Part shown: positions 1-10,635 of the stretch, in pieces
Position numbering within the stretch: the first letter of the stretch is position 1
Layout: the number at the start of each line of letters is the position of its first letter
Assembly: GCA_002964805.2 (NCBI GenBank)
Contig: PUDQ02000049.1
Span: 310,001 to 374,000, forward strand
Source of the DNA: Trametes villosa
Taxonomy: Eukaryota > Basidiomycota > Agaricomycetes > Polyporales > Polyporaceae
Length of the DNA stretch: 64,000 nt
Direction of reading: 5' to 3'
The notes under the pieces: generated by a model
The model's database searches: none
What the model was told of the DNA's origin: nothing
Seen by the model: only the letters and a program-made list of their open reading frames with translations
Program-made: the position numbers and the translations under genes

Positions 1-1029
1 GTTCTCGACCTACACGAGGCTTAGTATCGGTCAGAACCATGCACTGTCGAGGCCGGCTTACCTTTCCGCCGCCAACGCGCTTTGGTGGCTCGGCGACCTT
101 GATGGTCTCGAGAATGGGAGTAAGGTCGACCTCGAGGTCTGCCGGAGTGAGCTTCTGGATAGGCTTCTTCTTCGCCTTCATAATGTTCGGCAATGACGCG
201 TAGCGCGGCTCGTTTAACCTGCGCAGCCAAGCACTCAGCACCGTGCGCAAGCCTGCCAAGACTTTGCGAGACTCACCGCAGGTCAGTGGAGACGACCAGA
301 GGCAGTCGGCACTTGAGCTCCTCCAGACCACCATCAATCTCCCTCGTAACCTCTGCCACCTTCGCCTTCGGGTCCACGACGAGCTTGCTCGCGAACGTTG
401 CCTGTGCCCAATCCAGCAGGCCCGCCAGCATCTGCCCCGTCTGTCCCGCGTCGTCGTCAATAGCTTGCTTGCCCAGAATCACCAGGTCCACGCCGTCCTT
501 CTCGCGCTGAATGACCGCGCGGAGTGCCTTCGCGATGCCCAGCGGCTCGGGGGCGGGCGCGGAGTCCGGGACCTCGATGTGGATGCCCGAGTCGGCGCCC
601 ATGGCGAGCGCGGTGCGCAGCGTCTCAGCAGCCTTGGGGGGCCCGATGGTGACGACCTTGATGGACTTGACCTCGTCCTTGAGCTTCTCGCGTAACCGCA
701 CGGCTTCCTCGACCGCTGCGTGCGCGAAGACCGAGTCAGTGCGCGTTCCCAGGCGAATGTGCAGCACCACGTACCGATTTCGTCAAACGGGTTCTACGAC
801 ACGTCAGCATACGAACTCGAGGACTATAGGCTGCATACTCACCATGGAGTGCTTAACATTGAGGTCGACGCCCTTCTGGTCAGGGTTCACGCGGATCTTG
901 ACCGCATAGTCGACTGTCCTGTGTGTAACGCCTGTTCAACCGCCTGCGTACGTGTTCGTCGCGTCGCCGTCGTACACACCGCTTAATTGGGACCAGAATG
1001 TTGAGCAAGCGCACTGCAGACGGTCTCAT
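1..1029 (-). CDS. ETFB: Electron transfer flavoprotein beta subunit (3' end off the window)
   Basis: Small subunit of the mitochondrial matrix heterodimer that takes electrons from acyl-CoA and other dehydrogenases and passes them to ETF-ubiquinone oxidoreductase. Spliced model: 980-1029, 843-918, 775-793, 277-715, 62-218 and 1-9 (continuing left). All introns are GT-AG, 49-61 nt, and the phases join cleanly. Family signatures seen are [12 protein letters not shown] near the N-terminus, [14 protein letters not shown] across the 19-nt exon, the TALAMGAD segment, [15 protein letters not shown] and [18 protein letters not shown]. The first 250 codons are present; only about the last 10 residues, after a final VEN, lie beyond position 1. 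The start at 1029 puts the conserved LNILVPIKR stretch at about residue 8, so there is little room for a classical presequence, as usual for ETF-beta. Identification is very secure. Confidence 0.95.
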
Positions 1030-1775
1030 GCTGGCGGAGGAGGAAGCTGGGGAAGGGGTGGAATCACAGGTGTGCTCACCAGACAGTGCGGGGCATCGGG
1101 ATCCGGTGCGGCCGTTGCCGGCAGGAGAGTGCTCGCGCAGATTAGGCAGGTGTGGTCGTTCCCAATCCAACATGCTCCGGGATCGTAACCACTACCCAAC
1201 CTACTCTGGGCTCGAACTCATACTGCATTAAATTGAATAGTAAACACAGGAAGTTTATGGTCGAGCCAGAATCCGTGAAACAGCCTGCACCTCTGCCACA
1301 AGAGCTTTAAATAAGCGCCCGTGAGCAACATTCCCCCTAATGAGGGGACGGGCACCTATGCCTACGTATACATGTACAGAAACAAAAAGACACAGTCTGA
1401 GCGCACTGGAATGCAGAGCGGGAGGGGCAGTAAGGGTGCTAGGCCAAGGCACCCCCACCGTCCTACCCGCCCTACACTCGCACACGGCTGCATGAGTACA
1501 CGATGAGAAGGAGGCCAGGAGGAGCAGGCCAAGACTCCTCCTACCCCCCTCCCCGCCGTGCAACCATGAAACCGTGCGGTGCGCCAGCTACATGATGACA
1601 AGCGCAACAATGACACTAACAGACAGACTCAAGTCACAGTCCGCACAAGCTGAGGGAGGCAAACGTTTAGTAAAGAAGAGCCACGGGCAGCGAAGGCGCA
1701 GGAGGCGAAGAGCTGGAGGACCTGCGGGCATGTACTGAACGTCAGTACCATCCACCTGCGTCGGGAGATAGAATC
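1030..1775. other. Intergenic, no gene recognised
   Basis: Upstream region of ETFB. Only short open frames without family features are seen. Its right end (about 1630-1775) may belong to the exon-like repeat array that follows. Confidence 0.4.
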
Positions 1776-2880
1776 ACTCACTTGTCGAACTGGCGCGAGG
1801 GCAGAAGTCAACGGACCCCTGCCCCCGCGCCGATGGAAACGACAGCCGAGAATGACCGGTAGGAGAGAGGGCACCATCTCTCTCCTGCCAGCCATCCCAG
1901 CGGTCGCCCCCGCGTCCAACTGCACCCATTCCCTGTTAGCGCTGAGGATGGGGAATGGTCAGCGTATGTTAGAGGGGATTGAAGCGCACGTACCTTCGGC
2001 TCATCGCATGCCCGCACTCTCGTAGCGGCTTGCTGAAGCTAAAGGGGGGTTATGCGCAAGCGAGAAGCCGAACCAGAAGGGACAGAGTGTACTTCCGTCA
2101 CTAGCGAGTGGAGATCACGGGGTGATCCAGTCCCTCCCTCAACCTCGCTAGCCGTCGCCCCCGCACCGGAGGACTCCACTACCTAGGCGAGGATTGGGAG
2201 TCAGCGTTATCAAAGCTAAGTGGAGATGATGAACACGTACCGCAGCCCCGTGCTCCCCGTGTCCCGGCACATCGCGCTACGAAGCTAGAAAATGTTACAC
2301 CGTACACGCCAAACCCGAGAAAGATTGTAACCGATTATACTTCCGTGGCTATGCCGGGGAGGCTGACGTCCCGGGGTGATCCAAGCCCTCGGTCAGCCCG
2401 CCGATGCCGTGTCCCATCCTCCGGGTGGAGGGTAGTTCTGTGACACGCAAGGGCATGTAGAAAATGTCAGCGCCGATTCATGAAGATGAAGGGAGGAGTC
2501 GGCTCACTTCTCGGACTTGTGCGAGGGCGAGAGTCCGAAGACCCTCGCCCCCGCTCCGACGGAAGACGGGTCCCGAGAGTTACTGCTATGGAGAGGGGGC
2601 GCCATCCCTCTCCAAAGCAGGTCACCCCCGTTTGCCGCCCACCGCACCCACACCTCACGCCCCGCCCGCCACCGCACCGCGCTCCTGCAGAATATAACTG
2701 TCAGTCAACGCAGCCGAGGATAGAATCCAAATCGAGGAGAACATACCGTCGAGTCGTCGAGTGTTGGCGGCCTTGCAACGTCTTGATGTCGAGCTAGCTG
2801 AGGGAGCAAGAATATGACGGGACACCGAGGTCCCGAGGGAGAGTGTCATGATCTCTCCCCCGTTCGCCCGATGCCCCACC
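1776..2880 (-). repeat. Array of five diverged exon-like repeat units
   Basis: Five related segments begin near 1776, 2090, 2340, 2504 and 2810. Units at 1776 and 2504 align over ~120 nt at roughly 70% identity by eye, both starting CTCACTT and both carrying the same two stem-loops (GCGAGGGC...GCCC type, then GGAGAGRGGG...CCCTCTCC). Units at 2090 and 2340 share ACTTCCGT and CGGGGTGATCCA. Read on the minus strand, each unit is followed by an intron-like stretch with a CTGAC branch-type motif and an AG end. Two units translate to similar peptides sharing GSPRD, a Ser-Leu and a final Thr-Glu before a GTA donor-like site. This suggests tandemly duplicated coding exons, or decayed ones. The product is unknown, and a structured non-coding repeat is the alternative. 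Confidence 0.5.
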
Positions 2881-2977
2881 GTCAGCCTCCACAATCCCTA
2901 GGTCGGCCGTGGGTCCCGTGTCGTCCTAGTCGAGGTCCGGGTCCTGAGCTGCGCGCGCGACGTCTAAAGCTAGCTGT

Positions 2978-2998
2978 AAACAAAAACAAAAACAAAAC
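2978..2998. repeat. (CAAAAA)n microsatellite
   Basis: Short A-rich run of about three CAAAAA units, followed by two ACACCG units. On the minus strand it gives a T-rich tract just downstream of the gene ending at 3057. Confidence 0.8.
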
Positions 2999-3056
2999 CG
3001 ACACCGACACCGCAACCAACGCCCTCCGCCTCTGCATTGTATGGGGTATCAGCAAT

Positions 3057-3422
3057 TCAAGCACGCTCGGCAGAGAGCGTACCGCGGTAGACGATGGAGT
3101 GGCGCCGCTGCGCCGCCTTCAGCGAGACGAGCTTGAACTGGAAGTTCGCGCCGCCGTCGAGGAGGGGCCGGTAGTCCTTGCCGAGGAGGGGCTCGCCGCG
3201 GTTGCGGGGCTTGACGTGCGGCTGGCCACGCACGAGCAAGCACTCGCCCTTCGCGGTGAAGTCGGCGTCGGAGTCGGCGGCGGGGAGGGGGAGGGCGGGG
3301 AGGGGAGGGACCGGGGGGCGTTGGGAGGGGGCGGCCTTCGGCTTGGGAGGGGGGGAGCGGAGCGTCCGGCGCTCGGCGGGGGTGATGAAGCGGGTGGAGG
3401 GGGCGAACTGGATGGAGGGCAT
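3057..3422 (-). CDS. Uncharacterised small protein
   Basis: Single open frame of about 121 residues starting at the first real ATG (3420-3422, MPSIQFAP...). I do not recognise a named family. The N-terminal half is basic and proline-rich (PPPKPKAAPSQRPPVPPLP). The C-terminal half is less biased and looks coding: it carries FTAKGECLLVRGQPHV, KPRNRGEPLLGKDY and LLDGGANFQFKLVS. The frame stays open upstream of the ATG without another in-frame ATG, so a spliced upstream start is possible. A GT-AG intron could instead begin at GTACGCTCT near 3080 and link this gene to the exon-like repeats on its 3' side. The plus strand of the proline-rich part is very G-rich (about 3280-3360). Confidence 0.5.
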   Translation of the reverse strand: MPSIQFAPSTRFITPAERRTLRSPPPKPKAAPSQRPPVPPLPALPLPAADSDADFTAKGECLLVRGQPHVKPRNRGEPLLGKDYRPLLDGGANFQFKLVSLKAAQRRHSIVYRGTLSAERA

Positions 3423-4157
3423 GGTGGGCTGGGGGGTGAAGCGGGGGGTGGCTATGGTGGGGGTGTGGGGGAGAGTGTAGGTGAGGTCACCGAAGCGGGT
3501 TGAGGCAGGTTTATGTAGCGTCGGGAGTGAGGTGCGGATGTGTGTCGGGGATACCAAATACAGTACGACGCGTCGGGAGTCGAGAGAGTCGAGGCCTGGG
3601 TCGTGTTATTCACGTCGGATGTCTTCTGTAGTTCCCAATTGGGATTCGGGCTGGTACCGCACGCGCTTCGCCCACACTCAAGCGTTGAAGAGTACGGGAC
3701 ATTCGCCGAATCTGAATGATTAACCCAGGTTCGCCAGTTGTGTGCTGAAAGAAGGCATTAAGTTGTGGATCTTACGGGAAACACTGCCCAGAAGACATAC
3801 CTTACTGAAGTTGTCCGCGTTCACGATCCTCGGCGGCGCAACGAATAGTGTGCTGACCGGCCGATGCCCGCATTCATTCAAGTCAGTATATGCGGTCAAA
3901 AATACTCGAGCAAGACAGCAGGGGGGAAGGACAATTCACAGACATGTATTTGAGGAGATGAGGAAGCTCGTCGATGTCGTCGAACGCTATGACCGTGAAG
4001 AAAGAGGCGCGTTCCCGTCAACTTAACCTATCCCATCCGCTTCGGCATCGCCCGAGCGAGTATATCTCCCGTTATAGCATTGAGGTAGTAGTACGTCTGC
4101 GCGACAGACATCCCTTCAGTAGTTAGTAGCGTATCCCTACCACGTCCCAACTACCCA
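3423..4157. other. Intergenic, possible unassigned exons
   Basis: No recognised gene. On the minus strand there is a plausible GT-AG intron (donor GTATGTC, acceptor TTTCAG) around 3730-3800, flanked by short open stretches, but no family could be assigned. Confidence 0.3.
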
Positions 4158-5973
4158 TCACTCCTCCCGAGGCATCCATTCGGGTAGATGAGCATCCAGC
4201 CGCATCGGTGCTTCGCCTTCCTGCACCGGAGTGACGGAAAGCTTGGCCGCGTGCGCTATCGCTGTCATAGTCTTCCTTTCTCCGCTCCCCTCCGAGGTTC
4301 TCCCCTGTAGAACCTTCGTCGCGTAGCGTGAGACCTCTGGGTGGTCCATGTCTCGCGGGGGAAATGGTGGGCCATCCCGGAAGGCGGTGGTAGGGTCTAG
4401 CAGTCCCAACGACCGAATCCATCGCCCGACCGCAGCCAGGGATACGCGGACTTCCCAAGAGCCTCCCTCCTGTTGCTTGTGTATGTGAACGCACCAAGGA
4501 TAAGGACTGGTATGGTGCTTACAGTAATCGTCTTACATAAGGCGGCCTGGATGCCGAACGCGAGCATATAGCCTGCAGCATGGTCGAGGGCCTGCATGGG
4601 GAGAGGTTTCGGGAGAAGCGGTCGCTGGGTAACATCTCCTGTGTACGCGGCATAGGCCTCCGCCTCCGCTACGTTAAATCCTGTGGCTGTCTGAACGAGG
4701 GAGTCGAACTGTCATGGGCAGTCAGCGCTACGCATATCCCGTCGCATGAATTGCCCTTACCCCGCGCCGGTTCTTCCACGGTCCTTCCCAGCCGTATGCA
4801 CACAGACTCGCATATACCACGCCAGGACGCAGTTTCGCAACGTCTTCTGCGCCGAAACCTTTCGCAGCGAGCCCCCCGGGGCGGTAAGCCTGAAGGAAGA
4901 CGTCCGCGTCCCTGGCTAAGGAGGTAAGTGTCTCGCGATCGGCGGCGTCGTTCAGGTCGAGCTGAGTCGTGCGCTTTCCGCGGGACGTGTCAACGTCGAG
5001 ATTGGGGAGCGCAGGTAACTTGGGCGAAGTGACCCAAAGTACATCCGCCCCGTGCGCTACAAGGAGAAGTGAGCGATTAAAATAAAGACACCGAATGCCT
5101 TTGCATACCTGCCAGCGTCCGCCCACAGACTGGACCGGCCAGCACCCTGGTAAGGTCCAATACACGAATGCCGTCCAGCGGGCGTGTCGGATGGCTGCGT
5201 ACTTCACTCTTCGGTGCGTCGCCAATCCTCACAAGCGTTACCGGAGGTGTATGCGCCAGTGCTTGACCTTGGGGGTGAGCATCCCACTCTACGAACGACC
5301 GCAGAGCCGTCGCGACCATGCGTCGGTTTGACGCCTCCGTCTCGAAATCGACCGCATTCCACTTGAGCATGGCGGCGGCTATGGACTCTCTCGTGGGCTC
5401 GCATTGAAGGATATCGAGGATCCCTTGCTTATGGCTACGATTTGGCGTGAATAAACATCCAGGTAGTCTGTGACGCAGGACGTACTGAGGGAAATTGGTG
5501 TGAATTCGCACATAACTATTATCCTTGGTGCGATACACACCCGCAAGGGGGTCAAAAAGCGCGAACTTCTCGCCGGTGTCGCCTTCGACTGAATAGTACG
5601 CTTCACTCTCTGCGCACACGCACGAAGAGTCGGAACAAGCTGGAGAACCTAGCTGACAGGTGACTTACTAAACTCGAGCGCGGCATGCCGAGCTTCTACA
5701 GTGACATCCTGCTCGACGCCAGTCCTCAGCTTGTGGAACTCGGCGGCCGCTAGGCCAGACAAGCCAATCGCGGTCTGCATCGGGTGCACTTAGTCATTTG
5801 CTGCACTTCCCGTGAACATAGCCGATGCGACCTGCCTGAGCAGCGGTGCCAAGCCGAAAGGAAGAGTTGACGATAGGATCGGGCTGTTCAGTGAGCTTTA
5901 AGCGGGAGAGAGCATCCACAGGAAGCCGTAGAGATCGCCAGAGAGCCTCCGCAGGTGCGCGAACACTGGTCAT
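4158..5973 (-). CDS. CoA-transferase family III (CaiB/BaiF) protein
   Basis: Class III CoA-transferase (PF02515), a fold that moves CoA between carboxylic acids or racemises 2-methylacyl-CoA; the substrate cannot be told. The model starts MTSVRAPAEALWRSLRLP and has about seven exons. Features seen: IGLSGLAAAEFHKLRTG with DVTVEARHAALEF; GDTGEKFALFDPLAGVYRT; RPLDGIRVLDLTRVLAGPVCGR; GADVLWVTSPKLPALPNLDVD and a SRGKRT motif that binds the CoA phosphate in this family; ALDHAAGYMLAFG, which should contain the catalytic aspartate; and a C-terminal GGSWEVRVSLAAVGRWIRSLG. The intron at 5775-5835 fits only as GC-AG (AG|GCAGGT), because the nearby GT donor would shift the frame. No interruption of the frame is seen. 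It may be a peroxisomal or mitochondrial enzyme, but no targeting signal is obvious. Confidence 0.88.
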
Positions 5974-6468
5974 GGTAGGCTAAAGGCAGGAGAAATAATT
6001 CGAGTCAGAGCGTACGGCGTCCTCTTCATGCAACAGCGTCATTCACCACGCCCAAGCTCGGAGTAACATGGGTACCGGGCTGAGTACGGTCCGGGGTGCT
6101 ATTCGAGGAACACTTCCGTTATTCCGTCGTGCGACCTTCGAGCAGATGTTTTGCAAGAGATGTCGGCGCCGTCGATAGGCATGTTCTGGCGGTGAAAACG
6201 ACCAGTGCCCAGTTTCACGACTGTAGGTACAACATATGCTTGCTGCTTGCGCGCGGAGGCTCAGGACATGGAGAGATCGAGACCCGGCGCAGCCGTGAGC
6301 CAACCGCCCTCGGGTGATTACGCATGTTTTCCGGCGCCGATTGGCGGCGCTGGTGAGGGCGCCCTGCACCGTCGTCGGAGTGTGAACAGCTTCGAGCCCC
6401 GCGTGTACGCCGTATTTGCCCGGTCAACGTTTCCGACGACGACGAATACTTCATTCTCCACAACCTCG
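5974..6468. other. Divergent promoter region
   Basis: Lies between the CoA-transferase gene (leftward) and the MPP beta gene (rightward), so it should hold both promoters. Only short non-conserved open frames are seen. Confidence 0.5.
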
Positions 6469-8072
6469 ATGGTGACAAGCACACTCTCGGCCTCGCTTGG
6501 GCGTTCTCTTCGGAGCGCAGCGCGCTTTCCGGTATGTTCTCATTCGTTTGCGTTGCCAGCGGCACAGGGGGGTGCTGACGGAACACCCCACAGCGCCGCC
6601 CATTGCGGTCATTCGCGACTGCCGTCAACGTCCCCCATCCCCAGCTGCAGACGACGACCCTGCCAAATGGGCTCACGGTAGCGACCGAGGCGCACCCGCA
6701 CGCGCAGACGGCGACGGTGGGCGTGTGGATTGACGCGGGGTCGAGGGCGGAGACGGATGCGACGAACGGCACGGCGCACTTCCTCGAGCACATGGCCTTC
6801 AAGGGCACGAACCGCCGCTCGCAGCACCAGCTCGAGCTCTCCGTCGAGAGCCTCGGCGCGCACCTGAACGCGTACACGTCTCGGGAGCAGACGGTCTACT
6901 ACGCCAAGTGCTTCTCCAAGGACGTGAACACGAGCGTGGACATCATCAGCGACATCCTCCAGAACTCGACCCTCGAGTCCGGTGCGATCGAGCGTGAGCG
7001 GGACGTCATCCTACGCGAGCAGCAGGAGGTCGACAAGCAGATGGAGGAGGTCGTCTTCGACCATCTGCACTCTGTCGCTTTCCAGGGTGCGTGACGTCGA
7101 CACTACCCCGCCCCTTAGCGTAATTGACCGTCCGCAGGCCAGCCCCTTGGACGCACTATCCTCGGCCCCAAGGCCAACATCCTCTCCATCAAGCGCGATG
7201 ACCTGGAATCGTACATCAAGACGAACTACACTGCCGACCGCATGGTCCTCGTCGGCACCGGCGGCGTCGACCACGAGCAGCTCGTCAAGTCCGCCGAGAA
7301 GCACTTCGCCTCCCTCCCCGTCTCCTCCAACCCCATCCCGCTCGGCCGCCTCTCGCACCCGAAGACGCGCTTCGTCGGCTCCGAGGTGCGCGTGCGCGAC
7401 GACACCCTCCCGACCGCGCACGTCGCAATCGCCGTCGAGGGCGTCGGCTGGAGCTCGCCCGACTACTTCCCGATGCTCGTCATGCAGAGCATCTTCGGGA
7501 ACTGGGAACGCTCGCTCGGCGCGTCCGGCCTCATGTCCTCGCGCCTCTCGCACATCATCTCCTCGAACGGGCTCGCGAACAGCTACATGTCCTTCTCGAC
7601 GAGCTACTCCGACACCGGCCTCTGGGGCATCTACCTCGTCACCGAGAACCTGATGAACATGGACGATATGGCGCACTTCACGCTCAAGGAGTGGACCCGC
7701 ATGTCCATTGCGCCCACGGACGTCGAGGTCGAGCGCGCCAAGAGCCAGCTCAAGGCGAGCCTGCTCCTCAGCCTCGACGGCACGACCGCTATTGCGGAGG
7801 ACATTGGCCGCCAGCTCGTCACGAGCGGCCGCCGTCTGACCCCCAAGCAGATTGAGTTCGCCGTCGATGCGGTCACTACCGAGGACATTAAGCGGGTAGC
7901 GCAGAAGTACCTCTGGGACAAGGACGTGCGTCACAGCTCCTATCTTTCTCTTCTTCCCCTTAGCTGACGCTTTGCATTGCCTTTCCAGATTGCCATCGCT
8001 GCTGTCGGTCCTCTCGACGGTCTCCTGGACTACAACCGTATCCGCTCGGATATGTCGTCGCTGATCTACTAG
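6469..8072 (+). CDS. MAS1: Mitochondrial processing peptidase beta subunit
   Basis: Catalytic subunit of the matrix heterodimer that removes presequences from imported mitochondrial proteins (M16 family; in many fungi related to bc1 core 1). Exons 6469-6531, 6594-7086, 7138-7925 and 7989-8072 give 475 residues, the normal size. Exon 1 encodes an Arg/Ser-rich leader ([20 protein letters not shown]) typical of a presequence. The inverted zinc motif is H83-F-L-E-H87 inside [14 protein letters not shown], followed by the usual [19 protein letters not shown] and [22 protein letters not shown], which supplies the third metal-binding glutamate. The flexible glycine-rich loop region and the [11 protein letters not shown] helix are also seen. 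The 3' end [15 protein letters not shown] is characteristic. Very secure. Confidence 0.96.
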
Positions 8073-8525
8073 ACGCAGTGCGCTCTCGGGTCGGATGGAC
8101 GGTGTTGTGTAGTTATCATCGTAATACTAGCCAGCTCCTAGATCCCCGGCAACGGGAGAGTAGACCAAAAGTATCTTCACTGTTGTTTACTCTATCGAGC
8201 AGGGCTGGTTTAATCTCTCTTCCTGCGTGCAGACTCGGTGTAAGTGTCTACCGGGGCGCCCCGCTCGGGTGTCGGGAACTTGCCCCAAGACTGGACACTC
8301 ATCAATGTGTCCGTTGAGGTGGTGGGGGTAGCTGAAGTGGTGGGTGTAGAAATGGTCAGTCAAACTACTCTCCAGTGGTCCAGCGTGAGCAAAGGTGTCG
8401 CGATATGCATACGACGGGTACGGCTGCTATACAGGGGTAGATACAGGCATAGGCAAGACAGTGAGCGACAGCGCATAGTCCATAGCGGGTGACGGGCACG
8501 GGAACGGAGATAAGGCAGACGGAGG
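8073..8525. other. Convergent 3' region
   Basis: Lies between the tail-to-tail MPP beta and Aurora kinase genes; expected to be the two 3' UTRs. No gene is seen. Confidence 0.5.
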
Positions 8526-9931
8526 CTACGCGCCCACGGAGGTAGAGTGGCCCTTTGACCGGTACTTGACGATCCAAGGGTGTTTCCGCACCTCGCTGAG
8601 GGGTATCCGCTTCTCAGGGTCGTATTGGAGCAGCTGTGTGGGGAAGCTGTGAGTCGCTGGTACGCAGTATATGAAGCTGAAGATGCTGACCCTCGTGATA
8701 AGGTCCCGGGCCTCTGGGGAGACCTTTGCAGGAATCTTGAGGTCGACTCGTGCAATGCGCTTGTACGTAGCTGCAAGGCGATGTCAGTACACGAGGCCAT
8801 GCATATAGCCAACAATGCTTACCATTGTAGCCGCTGAGATCCTCAAACGGTGGTGCACCACAGATGAACTCGTACGTGAGGACACCCAGTGCCCAGTAGT
8901 CGACCTTCTCGTTGTGCTCGCGCCCCTCGACCATCTCCGGCGGGAGGTAGTCGAGCGTCCCGCAGAGGGTCTTGCGGCGGTTGCCCGGCGCGTGCACGCT
9001 CCAGCCAAAGTCGCCGATCTTGAGCTCGCCGTTAATGCCGAGGAGGAGGTTCTCGGGCTTGATGTCACGGTGGATGACGTGCTTCGCGTGGAGGTACATG
9101 AGCGCGTCCGCCATCTGGTCGATGTAGCGCGCGGAGCGCTTCTCCGTGAACGAGCCGTACTTGGTGAGCTGCTTGTAGAGCTCGCCCTTGCCCGCGAACT
9201 CGAGCATGAGGAAGATGCGCTTCTCGTCGTGGAAGTAGCCGTAGAGGCGCAGGACGTGCGGGTGCCGCAGGTTCTGCTGGATCTCGATCTCCCGCCGGAT
9301 CTGCTTCTCGACGCGCGACTGCACGATCTCGGACTTGTAGAGGCACTTGAGCGCGAGGATGTAGTGGGGCTCGGACTTCGTCCGGACCATGTACACTCGC
9401 CCAAACTTGCCCTTTCCGAGCGGCCGCCCGATGTCGAAGTCGGTCAGATGCCACTCCCGTGTAGGGCCATATCTGCGGGGTAGGTTCAGCATCCCGAAAC
9501 GACTAAGACCCAGTAAACTGAGCCACCGGCACTCACATCGCTATGCTCGAGTCCAATGCAAGGTCTTCTGCGGCTTGACCTGTGACCTTCTCTCCCCGAG
9601 TCTCGTTCTCAAGCTCAAAGCCGCCGTCGTATCGTCCAATGTCTATCGTGTGTTGTTTCGCCGGCGCGGCGGGCCTCGTGGGAGAAGCTGGTCGTGACGC
9701 GTTCGTCGTAGTCTTGCTTGCTAGTGACTGTGATGATGCTGCCTTCTGCAGACTTGTGGAGGAAGGAAGGGGGTTCGGTGCGGCATATTTCGAGAGGAGC
9801 TTCGTGACGTTCGTCTGGCTGGGTTTCTTCTGGTGTGTCGCGGTGGTGGTGGTTCGTGTGCCGGTGGTGTTCTGCTTGGAGGATATCTCGAGGGCGGAGA
9901 TCTGGCGGGTGATCTGACCGACGGAGGCCAT
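8526..9931 (-). CDS. ARK1: Aurora/Ipl1-type serine/threonine kinase
   Basis: Mitotic kinase of the chromosomal passenger complex, acting at kinetochores and the spindle. Exons 9537-9931, 8823-9472, 8691-8770 and 8526-8633 give 410 residues. The N-terminal ~130 residues are Ser/Thr-rich and disordered, starting [17 protein letters not shown]. The kinase domain follows: P-loop GKGKFG (about 151-156), ALKCLYK with the catalytic lysine, [11 protein letters not shown], a DFGWSVHAP segment and the activation loop [16 protein letters not shown] with the threonine that Aurora kinases phosphorylate. The last exon ([21 protein letters not shown]) is the usual Aurora C-lobe end. DFGWS and LDYLPPEM separate Aurora from other AGC-like kinases. 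The frame is open to an upstream ATG near 10072 (MTDAPWLRAP), so a longer N-terminus is possible. Confidence 0.95.
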
Positions 9932-10635
9932 GGTGTCGCTGGTGCGTGATGTCGACTGGAGAGGCGGAGGGGAGGGCGGGAGCGACGAGGGAGTCGACGT
10001 CGAGAGCAAGGAACGCGGCGAACGCGAGGTTCGGTTTTGAACAGGCGCGCGTAGCCACGGCGCGTCGGTCACCTGACCGAGAACGAAGCGCCGGTCCGAG
10101 CTCCGGTGCCCCTTAATAGAGTCCGGCGGCTGCTATTCACTCGAGTTTCACGAGCTTCACCGCGACAGGCAGCATCAACTGGGACCCACATCACAGCCCT
10201 GCACGCCGACGCGTATATTATATGGCCAATCCTCCGTAGAGGTGAGCTTGAGGTCAGGTTCGGCGTACGCCTCCCACCGGACGAGTTTAAACAGAGGTCG
10301 CTTGGAGCAAAGTCCCCGTCTCGCGACCCCCGCACATTTTTCCCGTACGAAGTTGGTCATAGATATAAAACTCTCTCCGCTTGCACGACTTTTAGTGTAA
10401 GGTTGACGTCGGTATGCGCAGCGGTGAGGGCACCGCTCGCGAATCCTTGGCCTTCTCCAGTTCTAGCGACATGACGCGCTCCCCGCGCGCAATTGCGTGA
10501 TCCTGGGTACCTGGGGCGTGTATCATTTTGCGAATACGCGGGCCTCCGCGCATCCTCTGCTGCTTCTTCTAAACACCGACCAGCGGTCCGCGGCATGTCG
10601 CCCTCCCTGCTGGCCCCCACGCTCCTTCCGTTCTC
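9932..10635. other. Divergent promoter region, Aurora kinase / DUF202
   Basis: Shared upstream region of the leftward kinase and the rightward DUF202 gene. It holds a CCAAT-type motif near 10222 and a TATAAAA near 10364. The first ~140 nt are open in the kinase frame. Confidence 0.5.
10364..10370 (+). promoter_or_regulatory. TATA-like box
   Basis: TATAAAA in an AT-rich patch about 270 nt before the DUF202 start codon. Its orientation fits the rightward gene. Assignment rests on motif and position only. Confidence 0.35.

Noticed and set aside
3742..4026. 94-codon plus-strand open frame
   Set aside because: No family features and overlaps a plausible minus-strand intron; treated as noise.
7011..7934. 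Long minus-strand open frame of 307 codons
   Set aside because: Antisense of the MPP beta exons; no motifs, crosses a real intron.
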